This document shows positions 47,221 through 60,735 of a stretch of 64,000 bases of DNA, one piece after another. The position numbers and the translations under genes are program-made. The DNA is taken from assembly GCA_013398295.1 (NCBI GenBank), contig VZSF01007805.1, positions 1,066,752-1,130,751 of the forward strand, in the 5' to 3' direction. How positions within the stretch are numbered: the first letter of the stretch is position 1; every line of letters starts with the position of its first letter. This stretch comes from Chionis minor. Taxonomy: Eukaryota > Chordata > Aves > Charadriiformes > Chionididae. The notes under the pieces were generated by a model. The model searched no databases, was not told the origin of the DNA, and saw nothing but the letters and a program-made list of their open reading frames with translations.

Positions 47221-50200
47221 TTCATTAAAGTTCTCAAAATGTGATTAATTTCCCTTTCCACTAAACTCTTCAGTAACTAATGCATTATAGGTTTATATAG
47301 CCATCTACCATTTCTTCTGAGCAAGGTGATGCCAGGTCTCCTAGCTGATACACAGCTTTTGCTGTAAAACACTGTCTTGAGAAAAGATTATAATGCTCAT
47401 TTCAAGGTCCTTTACTCCACTTTCTAGGAAGAGATGTGTCTCATGTTTTTACATAATATCATTTGTCCAGCTGTGTACATAACCAGTGGAACAGATACTC
47501 TATAGTCTTTTCCCACTATCTTTCAAGTGTTTGTGTTTCTTTGCAGGCACTTCTGGCAGTTGGCTTTATAAGGTCAGTACTTTCCACATTCTGGTGCCAA
47601 GTTCCTTGTGCTCACTTGTTGCCCCAATGCTGCATCTTGCCAAGCTTCCTCCAGTTCTTGGGGCCTGATTATTTTTATACAAAACTCTTAATGCTGCAGA
47701 TAAAACCAGTGCGATTCCCTGGAATCAAGAACATGAGTCTCAGCTCTGGCAGTGGACAGGCTGGTTTGTTGTAAAATGCACTTCTGATGTAGAAACATAA
47801 ATGTGGTAGAAGCAAGAACTTCAGGTGTTTTACTATTTCTCCAAAACCACATTTTATCACAAGGCCAGTTGTGTCCTTAAACTCGCTGCCTTCAGTCGTC
47901 CCTCTTAGTGAGGTGAACAGGGCATGCAACTCTTCAGCAAGCATGACTGGTCTAAACACTGACTTTGTAAAACTAAAATACACATACAGACCTTAATTTC
48001 TAGCACTATGACTGATTAGTCTTCCCTTGCTTGTTTCTCTGAAGTGACTCTGGAACAGGTACGTGGCCTCTGCTGCAGACACAGCATGACTTTGCTGAGG
48101 ATGCTGTGGGCAGTGATGATACAGCAAGCTTTAACTTGTACTCTACTTATACTGAGTATTTGGTGAGCTTAGCAGCTCAGATTAACCTGAGCGTACAATG
48201 TCTATGCTTCTGGGTTGTTCAGTTTTTAGAAGATTTCATGTCTTTGACAAAAGTCTCCTGGTAAATAGTGCTGGTTCAAAAATGTAGACCTGATTAAATG
48301 TCTGACCTGAAACACAAGTAGCCTATACAAAGCAGAGTCTTCATTGCCCGTAAGTTACTTCAGTACATACTGACTGTGTAGAAGTCATTGGTTATGGCAT
48401 GCTTGCAGAGGTTGGTGGCTGCACAGAATGTTTTCCTACCAAGAAAGAAAGGTTGATAATTACTGATCGTTAATTGCTTCAAAAAGTTGGTGTTGATTTT
48501 ACAGGAGTATATGTCTTATCAATCCAGTTTATGGTATAGGAGAGCTTCACTCTTCGTATTGGATGTAGGCAGTCACAGTTGTAGGGTGAAGACAAACACT
48601 GCACTCACAGCATCAGGTGACAATTTCTTTTATTGCTGCCTCTCTTGTAGCAGTATTAGTAATTTTTCTTTGGGGGAAAAATTAAAATTTGTTATGGCTG
48701 AGATACACCTGAGTCAGGTCTTGCATTCATCCAAAGCCACTGATCACAAACAAGTCAGCTGACCACACTGTAACGTGCCATGTGTCTTGTCACTTGGAGT
48801 TGATAGCAAAACCAAGGAAGTATTTCAAACATGGCTTGTTCGAGACTTGCAGAACTCATTTTTGCTTCAGTAGAAATTTAGCGTTTGGCACTGTCTTTAA
48901 AAAATAATTGTGATAATTTGTTTTTGAAAGGTTTATATATGTTAATCGTAAAGGAACTGGCTATCCACATCTGTCTCTGGATGCCAGCTGAAGTTCTCTG
49001 GCAAAATGAAATCATCTGTCTCAGCACAGTCCCAGCTGGCCGCTGAAGCCAGCTGAAACAAGACTGCCACATAATTGGATGCTATTGGCAGTGTTGTGAT
49101 TGATTTTTGCATTTCTCTTTTCTTCTTCTGAGGCTTAATGAAAGAGCTGTCAGGGAAGCTGAATCCCATACCCCATAGAAAGGGTGATCTTACAAGATCT
49201 CCTCCAGACCATGCCTCTCTGTAAAGGTGAGACATTTACCAGTCCTACAGGAGTTAATTTTGCGAACAGTAAAAGTGCTTGGGAGTGTTTCATCTACCCA
49301 GATAGCTGAGTGTGCCTGTCATCTTGTCATCGCTGTGCTTAAAACAGTGGAAGTGATGAATCTCAAGAATCTTGTGTTCTTCCAACACTGTACAGAGCAG
49401 AGATGGTGTGGCTATTGCTAGTCAGTAGGTAGTCACTGATGTTTAATGCACTAGTTCATAGCTCGGTGTCTTTCACAAGCCTCTGAGAATACTGGTGCCC
49501 GTGGTAGCAAAGGTGGCTGCGAAGTGGAGCTGAAGTGAGCAGTGTTGTTCAGGGGCAAACAGAAACAATAGGTACTGATGGAGTACGATATGACTTAGAT
49601 ACCTGTATTTTTTCCAGTAAACACTGAAGTCTTCTACAAGTTTGCTTGGTTTTTTGCAAGGTGATATGGGGCGACTCCTGTAGCCACATGTATTCAGAAA
49701 CTTCCAAATGCGGTGCTTTCCTGGAGCAGAGGGTGTTAGAGGAGGAGGAGGCGGCACAGAGTTGTGGTAGACCCTTTTCCATGTTCCTCCTGGCTGCAGC
49801 AGCTCAAAATTTGTGCAGAGAACTACTGGTTTTAGTGTAGTTTCTGGAAGAAACAGGGCAGATACTACTCAGCTGTTGGTCTTACTGCTCTTCATCCAGT
49901 AATTCTTGATCCCTTTGATCTGAACTGGTTTTAAGGAAGGAAACTGAAAGGTAAAACCCCACCAATGCAGGAAAGGTAGTTGGGGCATAAGTTGGGGTAG
50001 AAGAGATGTGCTGTCAAAGCTGGTAGGAAGAAGAGGGAGGGGGGTGACCTGACAGTCTATGTAGAGGAGAGCCCTTGTCAGCACTTCATGTGTCATGCTC
50101 GGTGCCATGTCTTCGCTAAACCTGGCAAGTCTAACTGTGAAACTCCAATCCATGTTGAAATGAAGCTTCAGTAGCGCCACACCGCAATCTCTTATTTTTA

Positions 50201-50394
50201 TGACCCGTAAAGCAAGTGTTTCTGTTAATCCTCTTGTTCTGGGATGTGGCTGTGTTGTTATACAGTAGAGCAACCAGCTTGCCTTGACCACAGGGCTCTG
50301 GGTTGGGGCAGTTCCTTCTATAGATGAGCACTTCCAAAACTCTTACATTCTTTATACCTTCAGTATTGCTGAAAGTCCATTTTTCTGATCAGGC
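47221..50394. other. Non-coding stretch, CpG-poor
   Basis: No gene or repeat recognised. A splice-like pair around 49133-49227 encloses a segment whose only long frame reaches a stop just before the donor. Otherwise nothing stands out. Confidence 0.5.
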
Positions 50395-51025
50395 TTAAAT
50401 TGATTGTTCATCTGGACCTGAAATGCTGTGTGAGGTTCTGGTTACCCATTGTGGAAATGCAGTGTAAGCAGAAAAGGTAGGGGTGGATGAGAAGATGTTG
50501 CTGCAGTGTAGAACGGCTTCTGTATGAAGTGTTGCTAATTAGATAAATGTCTTCAGCTCAAAAGTTATTTTGAGGAGAGGAGAAATAGGAGAGCTCTACA
50601 ATATCTCAAATGGTACAGAGAAAATGAACTGGGAATGGTAGTATGAAACTTGATGACATCCAGAGAAATAACCAGGCAGCAAATTCAGGCAGGCAGAAGT
50701 ACTTTGTCATGCAATGCACAACTGAACTGTCAGATTCATTGCCAGGATGTTGTGGGGGCCAAGAGTACAGCTGGGTGTCAACTACTGAAAGAAAGATCCA
50801 TCAATAGCTGTTTAACACTTTGATCCAGATGCAATATCTGGCTTTGGAAATCTGTGCACTGCCTCTTACAATAAGCTGGAGAAAATATACTGGAGACAGC
50901 AGCACTCTATACTTGTCATCTTTCTGTTATTCTTTCCTTAAGCTGCCAGTACCGACCGCTGTTGGAGTCGGGCTACTTGGGTATCCAGGTCTCTGTGACC
51001 CACTTAAGCTCTTCATGTATTATGA
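50395..51025 (+). repeat. CR1 LINE fragment, sense, old amniote-type subfamily
   Basis: A 3' CR1 fragment of the type shared with turtles and crocodilians. Blocks in order are GGTTCTGGTTACCCATTGTG, GAACGGCTTCTGTATGA, AGCTCTACAATATCTCAAAT, AAGTACTTTGTCATGCAATG, TTCATTGCCAGGATGTTGTG, GGGCCAAGAGTACAGCTGGG, GATCCATCAATAGCTGTTTA, GATGCAATATCTGGCTTTGG and, at the 3' end, GGGCTACTTGGGTATCCAGG with TCTGTGACCC and CTTCATGTATTATG. The last corresponds to the GGCTAGATGGACC...CTGACCCAGTATGGC...CTTATG terminus. It is diverged and non-coding. Confidence 0.9.
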
Positions 51026-54000
51026 ATAAGCTGTAATACTGATAGCTGTTTAGCACTCATTATGAGTCACTTGCTGTGATCCTGAAGGCCATGAGTTGTC
51101 CAAGGACTGCCGTTTGGGAGGCAGCTGCCCTGCTTTAACCTTGCAGAGATCTTGCCAGTGTTTCCATCCCACTGGGCAAGGGGAACCTGCGTTCAGGCTT
51201 GATCAGGGTGTCTGATGGCATAAGATGGGCCATCACTGGCACCAGAAATGTGTGCTCAGAGGTCAGATATTGCTTTATATTTTTGTCCCTGCCTCAGTAT
51301 ATCTGTCCTAGAACAGATAGTAGAAAGTGGAATGACTCTACCATTAAGACAGTCAGAGATATTTTATGTCAACAGTATAAAAGGGTTTTTTTCCCCCCTT
51401 AGCAAGTCAGATTCCCCCTAAGAAACAGTACACACTTTGTAAAGCAGAGATTTCTCATTGGGAAATGTTGTTTCTAGCTTTTCCACATCAGCTGTGAAAA
51501 CATATTGCCATCCAAGCTTTGCAAAATGATCTTAGAAAGGCCCAGCAATGAATACTTGGCATACAGAGGTTTGATATATTGATAGCCAGGCTTAACATTA
51601 TGGAAGAGTGTCCTAGAAGAGCCTTTACAGAAAGATACTGGGGGGGAGTCAGTCTCCCATGAGCTCTAGGTTGTTGTGGGATAGTTGATGGCAGCTGATA
51701 ACCTCCCAGTTTGTGCTGTGGAGATGACAGACAGGCTGTTCTTGAATGGCCTAATATATAGACCAAGTGAGCCTGAAACTGCCAGCACTGGTAAGAGGAA
51801 ACAGTTGTTCATTTTCAGAGTTTGTTTTTGGAAAAGGAGCTGCTTTTTTCTGCCTGTATGCCCCTGCTTCACAGCTAATTGAATCACTAAAAATTTGCAA
51901 AGGAGAACTGCTGGTCTTTTTATGCCCACAAATGGTAGAAGCGGGAGTCATTTCTAGGTGGGTTTGAATGGCAGGCTGCCAGGAGTGGCATCCATCTTAT
52001 CTGAGATAATGCCACGAGCAGCCTGAGGAAGAGCAGCAAACCCAGCTGTGCATCACGCAGGGCTGACTGGAGAGCTTTTATGGGTGCAGGAGTAGAACCA
52101 GTGTGGCCAGGGTTGGGTGGTAAGCACTCTTCTGTGGCTGTGTCTCCAGAAGTCCTCCCAGCCATCAGCCCTTTGCCTGGACGCCTGGTGTGGACCCATG
52201 GCATCGGTGATGCTCTGATCAAAGAGGAGCTATGAGAGTCTGGGACCTGTAGGCATTACAGCCTGCTGGGCAGGGAAGAAGGACTCTTCTGCTGCATCAG
52301 TTTGCTTTGGTGCCAGTCTCTTGGCTGCAGTAATGCTCCCAATGAGTTTCCTTGACCCAGTAGTGGGAGCCATGGCTCCCCTGCAGCCTGGATTGCTGTG
52401 GTGCTGTGTCCTGGCCATGCAGGACTGGACAGTAGCAAAAGGATGCTGGGGAAGGTGAAACTAATACAAAGAAGGGCAACTATTATCCAGGCTCTGACAA
52501 GGGCATCTGGGTTTGTGGTACTATTGGGGAAATACTCCTGTGACTGATCCCTCTGCTAGCTAGGAGTGTGTCCTGTCCCTCCTGGGGACTGCTGTTTCAT
52601 GTCCTGGCTTTGATATTTCCCAAGCATGGCTTTATCTTTCTTGTTTCTCCATCCCTTGGGGAACTTTGGCACGGATGTCAGCAGCCACCAGAAACCGTCA
52701 AAAGCTTTTGTGCAGTTGAAATGGGCTCTGTCTGTGCTTCATCTTGGGAACTAAAGGCACTGCTTGTAATTCTGCACCAGACTTCTCTGAGTTTAACCTA
52801 GTTTCCACTTTGCTTAGTTTCCTTACCCTCTTTACAAGATCGCTGCACACAACCAGAAGCCTGATGGGAGCTCCTAAAGGTCTGCCAGCCCTCCAATACG
52901 CAGCAGTATTCCCAAAACTTTTTAAGAAACGGGTTTGTATTTCTCCAGGATGGAATGTAAACAAAGGGCTGCTAATAAAACAGTGTGTAAGGTCTTATTC
53001 AGTTTTATATAAATCCTGAGACCACATCTAAAAATAGCGCCCTGTTTTGCATTCCTGAAAGCAGATTCATCACATACCTACATCTGCCATGAAGTGCTAT
53101 GCGGGTAACAAACTGGATTTCTCAGGTGTGGTATGAAAAGTACTGAAAACTCATTTTAATTTTATTAGCCTTAGAAAATACATATTGACAGTCATGCTAA
53201 ATATTTAAACACGTGGAATGCACTGTAGCCTTGGTACTGGCAGGAGGCATCCAGTATGGGAAATGGCCTAGAGGTGTCCATCAGAGAGGTGTAAGCATTG
53301 GCTGCCTGCTCTTAAACTGGTGGGATCTGGAGCAGGGAGGAGTGTGGGGGAGCTGGATGTAGGTCTAACTGATGGTTTCAGTCCAGGAGGGAGTGAAAGG
53401 ATAAAGACAGGCAATTGCTGTGCATTCTATGTATTATTAGGATTCAAGGAGAGGGACTTTTTCTTTTAAGGCTTGTGATGCAAGTGTATAGCTGGGGCTC
53501 AATCCTGTGAGGTGCCAGTGCTTAATGCAGAGCTTGTAATCAGTCTGCTTAGTTTGAAAGCACTTAAACTCTCTCCTGCCCTGTGTCTGCTTGCTTACCA
53601 TCTCTCTAAGCTGATCTCATGATCATATCTTTCAATAGTGGAAACCCTGATGTAATGTAACATTTGTCAAGATGATACGGCTTTAGCTTTAAAGCATTTC
53701 TTAGGCTTAAATATTGACTAGGAGATATTAGACTGTAGTGTGGTAGTGCCTGCAAAAGAGTGTGGTTAGTAGCGCAACAGAAGTTGCATAGTAATATTAA
53801 ATACAGTGTGTAGCAATATTAAATATATCCTGCAGTGTGTTTTAAGAACAAGCTAAATCGCTGCGGAGCATGGATCTTTGAAGAACACTTAATATTTGTG
53901 CCTTGCTTTCTGCATGCTCCTCCAGGGCTGGGAAAACTGTATCTTCATTGTTGATGTATAAAGCGTCTGACATGCCTCCCGTATATGTTGACTGCTCTAG

Positions 54001-57000
54001 TTGTGAGGTTTTCTGTAGGTTCCCCCCTTTATACTTAGTAGGAAATAGATGTGCTTGTTTAGCTTTTTGGGAAGGTACTCCAGAGGAGCTGAGGATGAGG
54101 AGGTGGCTGCTGTTGACGCCAGCTTTCCTTGTCACGCATACCCTGTCTGGTGCAAGGCATTAACCCCAGCCCTGCACAGACACCGGTGTAGGTGATAACT
54201 CCTGTAGATGAGATCAGCAGTAGAATCTTCTTAAAGTGTTTTAACATGCCTGAATAACTGCTCATGCTGTGATGTGTGTCCTCTGACCTCCGGCCAAAGC
54301 CCTGGATGGGAAGTACAGGCTCAGCGCCTCTGAAATGGGCAGGCTCTTCCCTCCTGAGCCGATGTGTGATTTAGGAGCCCAGCTATAGGCACTTGCACTG
54401 AGAAGTCTAGCCCTCTGTTTCTAAACTCATCCTTAAATTGTGAGCTGCATGTATGCAAGGAGTGGAGCTTTTGTTTTTCATGAAAGGTATTCTTGCCCCT
54501 GCTTCCCCTGCTTTTACTGCTGTAAGAAAGCTCCGCATGAGGCAGAGGAGCACGCCATCACACACAGGAGGTAGGAAAGGTGTGTTTGAAAGTATCTTAA
54601 GCTATGACTGTTACTTGTATCAGCACAAACTGTAGGAAGCTGCATTCCTGTGAACAACTAGAAGAGCATCTGAAGGTCATTCCCCTCGAAAAGAGCCAGG
54701 ACTCTCCATAGCATCCAGCAGCATGGGCATGTGTTCAGGCTGCCCTGTGGGGAGAGGGGATTTGTCTGAGCGCATCTGTATGCGGCCCAAATTCTCAATT
54801 TCCAGCAAGCCTTTTCCCCATGCTGATCTGTCAGTGGGAATTTTATTGACCCAGCAGTGATGCCTGGAAAGATGCTCCCTGAAGCACAGGTGTGAGCTGT
54901 AGCAGCCTACAGCCTGCAAGTATCTGAAGTATTTACTGTGAGACATCAGACACACTGAGAAATGGCCTTGTCCAGCTGTAGTGCAGGCTTGTCTGGTAAT
55001 TCAGTAGAAGGCACCAGAAAATGTGGGAACTCTGGCTTCCTGAAGTCCATCATGAGTTGACTGCATGAAAGATCTCTTGGACTTGCCTAAGGCTCCTATG
55101 CAGACCTTTCACCACCTAGGTCATCTTGATGAAACACTTGCTGGAAGTACCACAGGACTCATAGAAAACCAAATTCAGTGTACTTGGAGGGTCAGCTGTT
55201 TGTTCTTTCCATAACATTTGCTTCTCTGGAGTAAATTGCTGCAACGCCCTACTGTGGTGGTGTCTTACCAAGCTGTTTTCTGGGAAGCAAATTTTTTGGT
55301 GATACCTTCAGCACTGTAGTTTCCAAATTCACTTAATCTGAGTGGAAGTAGTCTTTTAGTGTGGAAGCCAACCAGACACCCACAGCAGCAGAGGGAAGAG
55401 TTATTTTAAAATTCTAAAAATTAAAAAGTGTTTTTTTCACTTGCATTCCTGGGTCTTGGCCTGAACAAGGAGTGGAGGTGCCAAAATACTGCGAGAGCGT
55501 CTGTTGTTGCAGTATGTCTGGCTGAACCAGAAGCAGGAAATTCTTGTGAGAGCCTGTCTCATGAGATTGCCAGCCAGCTCTGAGCCGTGCTGGTTGTGAG
55601 TGTGAGCTGGTGAGGTGGGAATGTGGTTGAGGGAGAAATATTTGAAAGTGGGTAAAATGGTTCATTAGAAGTGATAGCAGACTATGTGTGCATGGGGGTG
55701 GTGGCTTTCTGTTTTGAACATAAAAGCAAGACGTGAATACACAAAGCAAACTTGGCTCATCCTCCTTCTTCCTGTGGAGGAGGAAATAGGGAAAACTCAC
55801 TGTATGGGCGGAGTGCTCCTCTGTCAGAGCTGGTCTGCCTCTTTGCTCTGCCTTTGGGTCTCCCTCTGGCTTGGAGGGGGCCAAATCCAGCCCCCTGGTT
55901 CATAACATCCTGTTTAAAACTTGTAGGTCAGGATTTTTTTCTTAGCCTAGGTGAGACTCTGCTCTAAAAATTTCCATGTTGTCATGTGCAGAGCTGCCTT
56001 GCCAGGAGCAGGGATGCAGGCGCTGCAGCAAGAGCCCTGGTGCTTTAACCCCCCTGTCCAGTAGATGTACTTCACCTTGGCTCCATTTCAAAACTATTTA
56101 AAAGGCCGTAGCCAGTCTATGCTGCTGTTTTCAGCATTATTGCTCCTGGTGGAGCTGTAACAGTGGGAAACTTTAAAGGAAAAGGACATAATGGAAACTG
56201 ATTAGAAAAGTGGAGAAAGTCTCAGGGTACAATAAAGCATTGCCTAAAGAAAGGAGGGGGGAGTAAGGCAAGGCCTTAAAAGGCATGTATTCGATCACAG
56301 CAGGGCAGGAAATAGCTTTAGGAGAATTTTTTCTTTGGTCCATTCATAACCTGGTTTGTACCTCATTAACTTTCTGTTAGTGCTTTTTTTTTCCTTCTGA
56401 AATCCAGGGTAGCTTATTCCCACTGAAGTCAACGTGAAGAGTCATTCAGCATGGACCTTGTGAATCCTGTTGCGCACATTAAACAAGAGAAGCTCCCAGT
56501 GTTGTTCTCATCCTAAAGGGATGAGAAGCATGTCGAGGGTGTGCTGACAATGTCTGTTTTATTTACTCCATTTCTGTGGAGCTTCCTAGAGGTGCCTTTT
56601 TCAGGGCTCTTGCACTTGTTTTCTGTAATACATTGGATGTGCAAATGACAACCCCTGTGAAACCAGCTGCAGTCTTGCTATTGGTTGCATTAAGCCTGTT
56701 AGGTTGTTAGAAGCTCCTGGTTTATGAAGGAATTGCCATAAAAACTGCATGGCTTAAAACATGCCTGATGGTTTACGACTGTAGTGGTTTTTCTTTCAGC
56801 CATTCCCTGCTTACTTAACAAGTGCTGGGTTTAGGAATTGTTGCTCTGCAGTGCTAAAACTTGATTTCAGGTATTTTAAGCTGTGCTCCATTATATCCTT
56901 AGGAAAGACAGCTGGGGTTTTGTCTTGCTGATGAAGCCTAATTTGAATGACTCTTCCTCATCAAGCCCATTTAATTAAAGATTCATTACCTTCTGTATAC

Positions 57001-60000
57001 TGTAACAGTGAAAATGCAGAAGTGTCCCCTGGGCAGCCAGCTGCTGAAAGGGAGAGATTAGCTATCGCAGGTAGGTTAAGAAGCTGTAGGATTAAACTGC
57101 AGTGAGAAAGATAAAAGTTCAATACTAGGGGAAAACTGGAGGACTAGTGAAGTGTTAGAATAGGTTCTGTGAGTGTCCAGGGGCCTTCCAGTCCTGGAGA
57201 GCAGGGTAGGTGTGCAGCTGTGGGATGCGCTTATCCTGCCTATGGGTAGGAGTGTAGACTTCTCACTGTCCTCTGCTGCCCTCTAAGAAGATTTAGTGTA
57301 GGCAGCACAAAAGATAGAGGATGAGCTCTTGCAACCTTTTGCAAAGCCTGTATGGTTTGCAGTTATATGGGTCTCATTAAGGAATGAGGAAATGGCAACA
57401 TGGAAGACAGAATGGAAATCCATAAAACTATGCACCAAACTTGAGACAGGAGCACTGGTCATACCCCAGGCTGCTTGGCTTTGTTTTTTGTCCCTGCATC
57501 ACCCCTGTGTGTGTATAGGGAGGGGAGTGGTTTCTCAAGTACCTGTTCAGCAACAAACACTTCCAAGGACCCACTGAAAACCTTTTGTGCCAGGGTCCTT
57601 GGTGGCGGTCAGCTCTGTGCTGGAGAAATGCTTCTATGATTCCCCCAAGTGGTGCAGTGGTGCCACTGGAGAATCCTCACAAGCCATTAAGCTGTAGATC
57701 CAACTTCTGCTTCAAGGCAGGGATGAAGAGTTGTGTATTGAGCTTGGGGGGGGTTAGGATTGGTGATTTTTTTTTTTGCTTGAAGTGAGAGAAGGTTTGA
57801 TGGGTCTTATTTGTGTTTGAAATCTGCATTTGAAAAGAGGAATAACTTAGATGGAGAGGGGCATTTCAGTATAAATCTCATGAGCCTGGAAAAAATTCAC
57901 TTAAGAAGCTTGTTTGTACTCTTTCTAAAGTGCCTATTGATCTTGTTTGCTCTGATCAAGAGGTGAAATCTTAAATGAACAAATAAACCCTCAGAAAGCC
58001 TAGCATCGCTGGTCAGACCTACCATTCTGCAAGGAGCCTGCCGAAAAGCAACGCTTATTTCTTCTCATCCCAGTTCTTCCTGTCTGTTCAAGTTTGCTTT
58101 TTGCTTAATTGGGTAGGGTTTTCCATATTCCAAGCAACAAAACAGTAGGTGCAGGTTCTTCTCTGTGTGAGTTTTGTGGCTCCCGCTTGATTCCTTAGGG
58201 TTTGAAGGCATTTTGGTTCTCTACCTGCTGCAGCCACCAGTCAGTGGTCAGGCTCCCCCTCGCCAGCTCTGCTCAAGCAGCACTGTGCCACCAGGGAGCT
58301 GTGTAGTGCCATGTGGGGGGACCCAGGTGGTGACAAAGCACCAAGGGGAGCTGGCAGCTCCCCTGATCCCAAAGGGGCTCCCAGGAGCACTCATAGCTTG
58401 CCTTGGCCGAGCTGGCTGGGCAGAGATGAACCATTTTCTGTCCATCCATAGCAGGTAATGAACCCCATCTCCTGTTACATTAGTGAAATTCCTTAGAAAT
58501 AATCACGTGGATGGATGATATAAATGCTGAGCTCCTGTGCTCTGCTAGGTTCAACTCCCCTTTGCAGGAGAGCTTGATGCAGCAGGATTAAAGGGTATAA
58601 ATACTCCGTTATACATGGAAATAAAAATGTATTCTGGGTTTGGGTTTGCTTCCTGTTGTACCTGGTTTCTCTGGCTGAGCTGAGTGAGGGTGTGCACAGG
58701 TTCTTCAGGGGCCTTAGGATCTTACGGAACCTGGTGGGTAACAGCACGCAGGGAGCTCCGTGCTGTTTTTAATGCTGCAGTAGCTGTTATGTGGGGTCTG
58801 ATTTGCTGCAGCATGAGCCCCAGTAATTCTGAGAGAGGGTAGAGCATGAGCTTGTCTGAATGCAGGAACTCTTTCTTTTTTTTTTTAAGGAAAAAACATG
58901 GAGCATTTCATAGCCAATACTGAAAATGCTATATTGGAAAGCTTAGCCCTCCAAACATCTTAACTGAGATTTTCTTCTTTTTATTTTTAACCATATGCGT
59001 GGAGACCACTGGAGTCCCAGGCACAAGCGCTGCTCCTGGTGCCGCTCCCTGGCAGAGCAGGCAGGTGGAAAATTAGGTATCTGCGACTTTGCAGGAGACA
59101 GTCTGAACTTACAGGTTTCAGCAAGAGACAGAGGAAACACAAAAATAGTGTTTGTCTCTTGGAGGCTCTAGTGTGGTACAATGAGCCAGGTAGTGTCCTG
59201 TGGAGCATCTCTGCTAGCATGGGGCTACAACAGTTCTGCTCTGCTCTGGGCAGTTTCTTGAAGACTTGTCTGTTATTTGCAATGGGAAATTGCTATTCCA
59301 GGAAATATTGAAAGTGCTGTCTACCTTAGCTTGTAAAAGTTCATGAAGCATTCCCATCCTCAGTTGAAAGGTTCTCATATATACATACATGTAGATGTGC
59401 ATATGTGTAATCATATATGGTTACTTGTTCATTGTGAATGATACTGTAATTTTTAGTTACTGCTGGGAACTGCTATTAGGTGGTAATCTCTGCTGAGAGT
59501 TAAGTCCATCACTGGGAAATATTTTTGGTCTTGATCTTAGGCAGGTCTTAAACCTGGGACCCAGAGGCAGGAAGAAGTCTCCTAAATGATGACCCTAGCT
59601 AAGTCTCTGAAATAGCATGGTGTTCTTGCTGTCCACCTTTCTCTTTCATCCTTCTCCCTGACTCTATTCCAGGGCATCTTGTGGAAAAAGGAAGAGTCGT
59701 TTCCTTTAGAACTGGCTGTTTTTCTTCTTCCCATAGATGTTTTTCTTCCCCCCCCCTCAAGTTAAATGGGAAAACAGAGTATGCAGTATTTCTGCTGCGG
59801 AGTTAAATATTGATGAAGATTAAGATGCATTAAAAGACTGAGGAAATTCTTGGGACAGGAATAAAAATAAACAAAATTCAGAAAATTAAAAGTTCAAGTG
59901 TATGAATAGCCATTTATCTCTCTACCTTGCTGCATGACTTCCAATAAAATGTTTCAGCATCTTGATGCAAACGTTCCAGTTTCACTGAGCTGAGGACAAG

Positions 60001-60115
60001 GAAGTGCTGTACAGTAACAGTTAAGGGGGGAAAATGTTCTGTGCTCTGTTGGTCTTGGACTTCCTCAGAGTATTTTTGTTCCAGATGTTAAACTGTTATT
60101 TTTTCAGAAGCCTTG
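51026..60115. other. Long CpG-poor stretch, nothing recognised
   Basis: No supported gene. The 51960-52540 part is GC-richer and may contain unrecognised repeat remains. A short direct repeat around TAATATTAAATA lies at 53791-53826. A T10 run lies at 57768-57777. Open frames are scattered in all six frames. The composition is like that of intronic sequence. Confidence 0.5.
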
Positions 60116-60735
60116 TTAAGTTGCCAGAACATTAGATTTTTTTGAAGGATTTTCCGAACCCCAGCTGATTATCACAACACACAAGAATCCAAACTTGGGC
60201 TTGGCTTTGCTGCGCTGCAGCAGCTGCAGAAAATCTGTGTGAAGGTGCAGGTTCGCGGCGCCATCATTGAATGCCCTTATAGGGTAAAACAGGGAGTGAG
60301 GGAATTCTGCTCCACTGCCTCGTACACTGTGGGGATTCACGTCAGCCATTGAGTAATATCGAGTTCCCCAAAGCAGAAACACCACCACACGCGCTCTGCG
60401 GCCGAACCGGTAGCAGAGCTCCCAAAAGAGCTGCAGCAGAGCAAGTCAGAGATGGAAAAAATGACATTCCATCTGCCTCCATTCAGGCAAAGGATAGCCT
60501 GCTCGGAGCAGAGACAAAATCAGTCCCCGGTGTGCTTTGTTTCTAGATATAACAGTGCTTTTTTTAGCTGGCGGTATGTGATGATGCTGGTGTACATGGC
60601 GCAGAACACACATTGCTGCTTGATTGAAGTCAAATGCCGGATCCCCCTCCCACCCGTGGCTCCCTCCCTGACCAAGACGCCTGTGCCCCAGCTCCCTGCG
60701 GCCCCACTGCTCGCATTCTTTTCAGCCCTTTGATC
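60116..60735. other. Local CpG-rich patch
   Basis: CpG, scarce for the preceding 20 kb, reappears here (for example GTTCGCGGCGCC at about 60251 and GCGCTCTGCGGCCGAACCGG at about 60391-60410). The - strand has a 90-codon open frame ending at 60116. It is too small and too mixed to call a CpG island. It could be an enhancer, an unmethylated element, or an inserted GC-rich piece. Confidence 0.35.

Noticed and set aside
49133..49227. Possible exon with a good pyrimidine tract and AAAG|GTGAGA donor
   Set aside because: Two frames stop early and the third meets TAA immediately before the donor, so it cannot be an internal coding exon.
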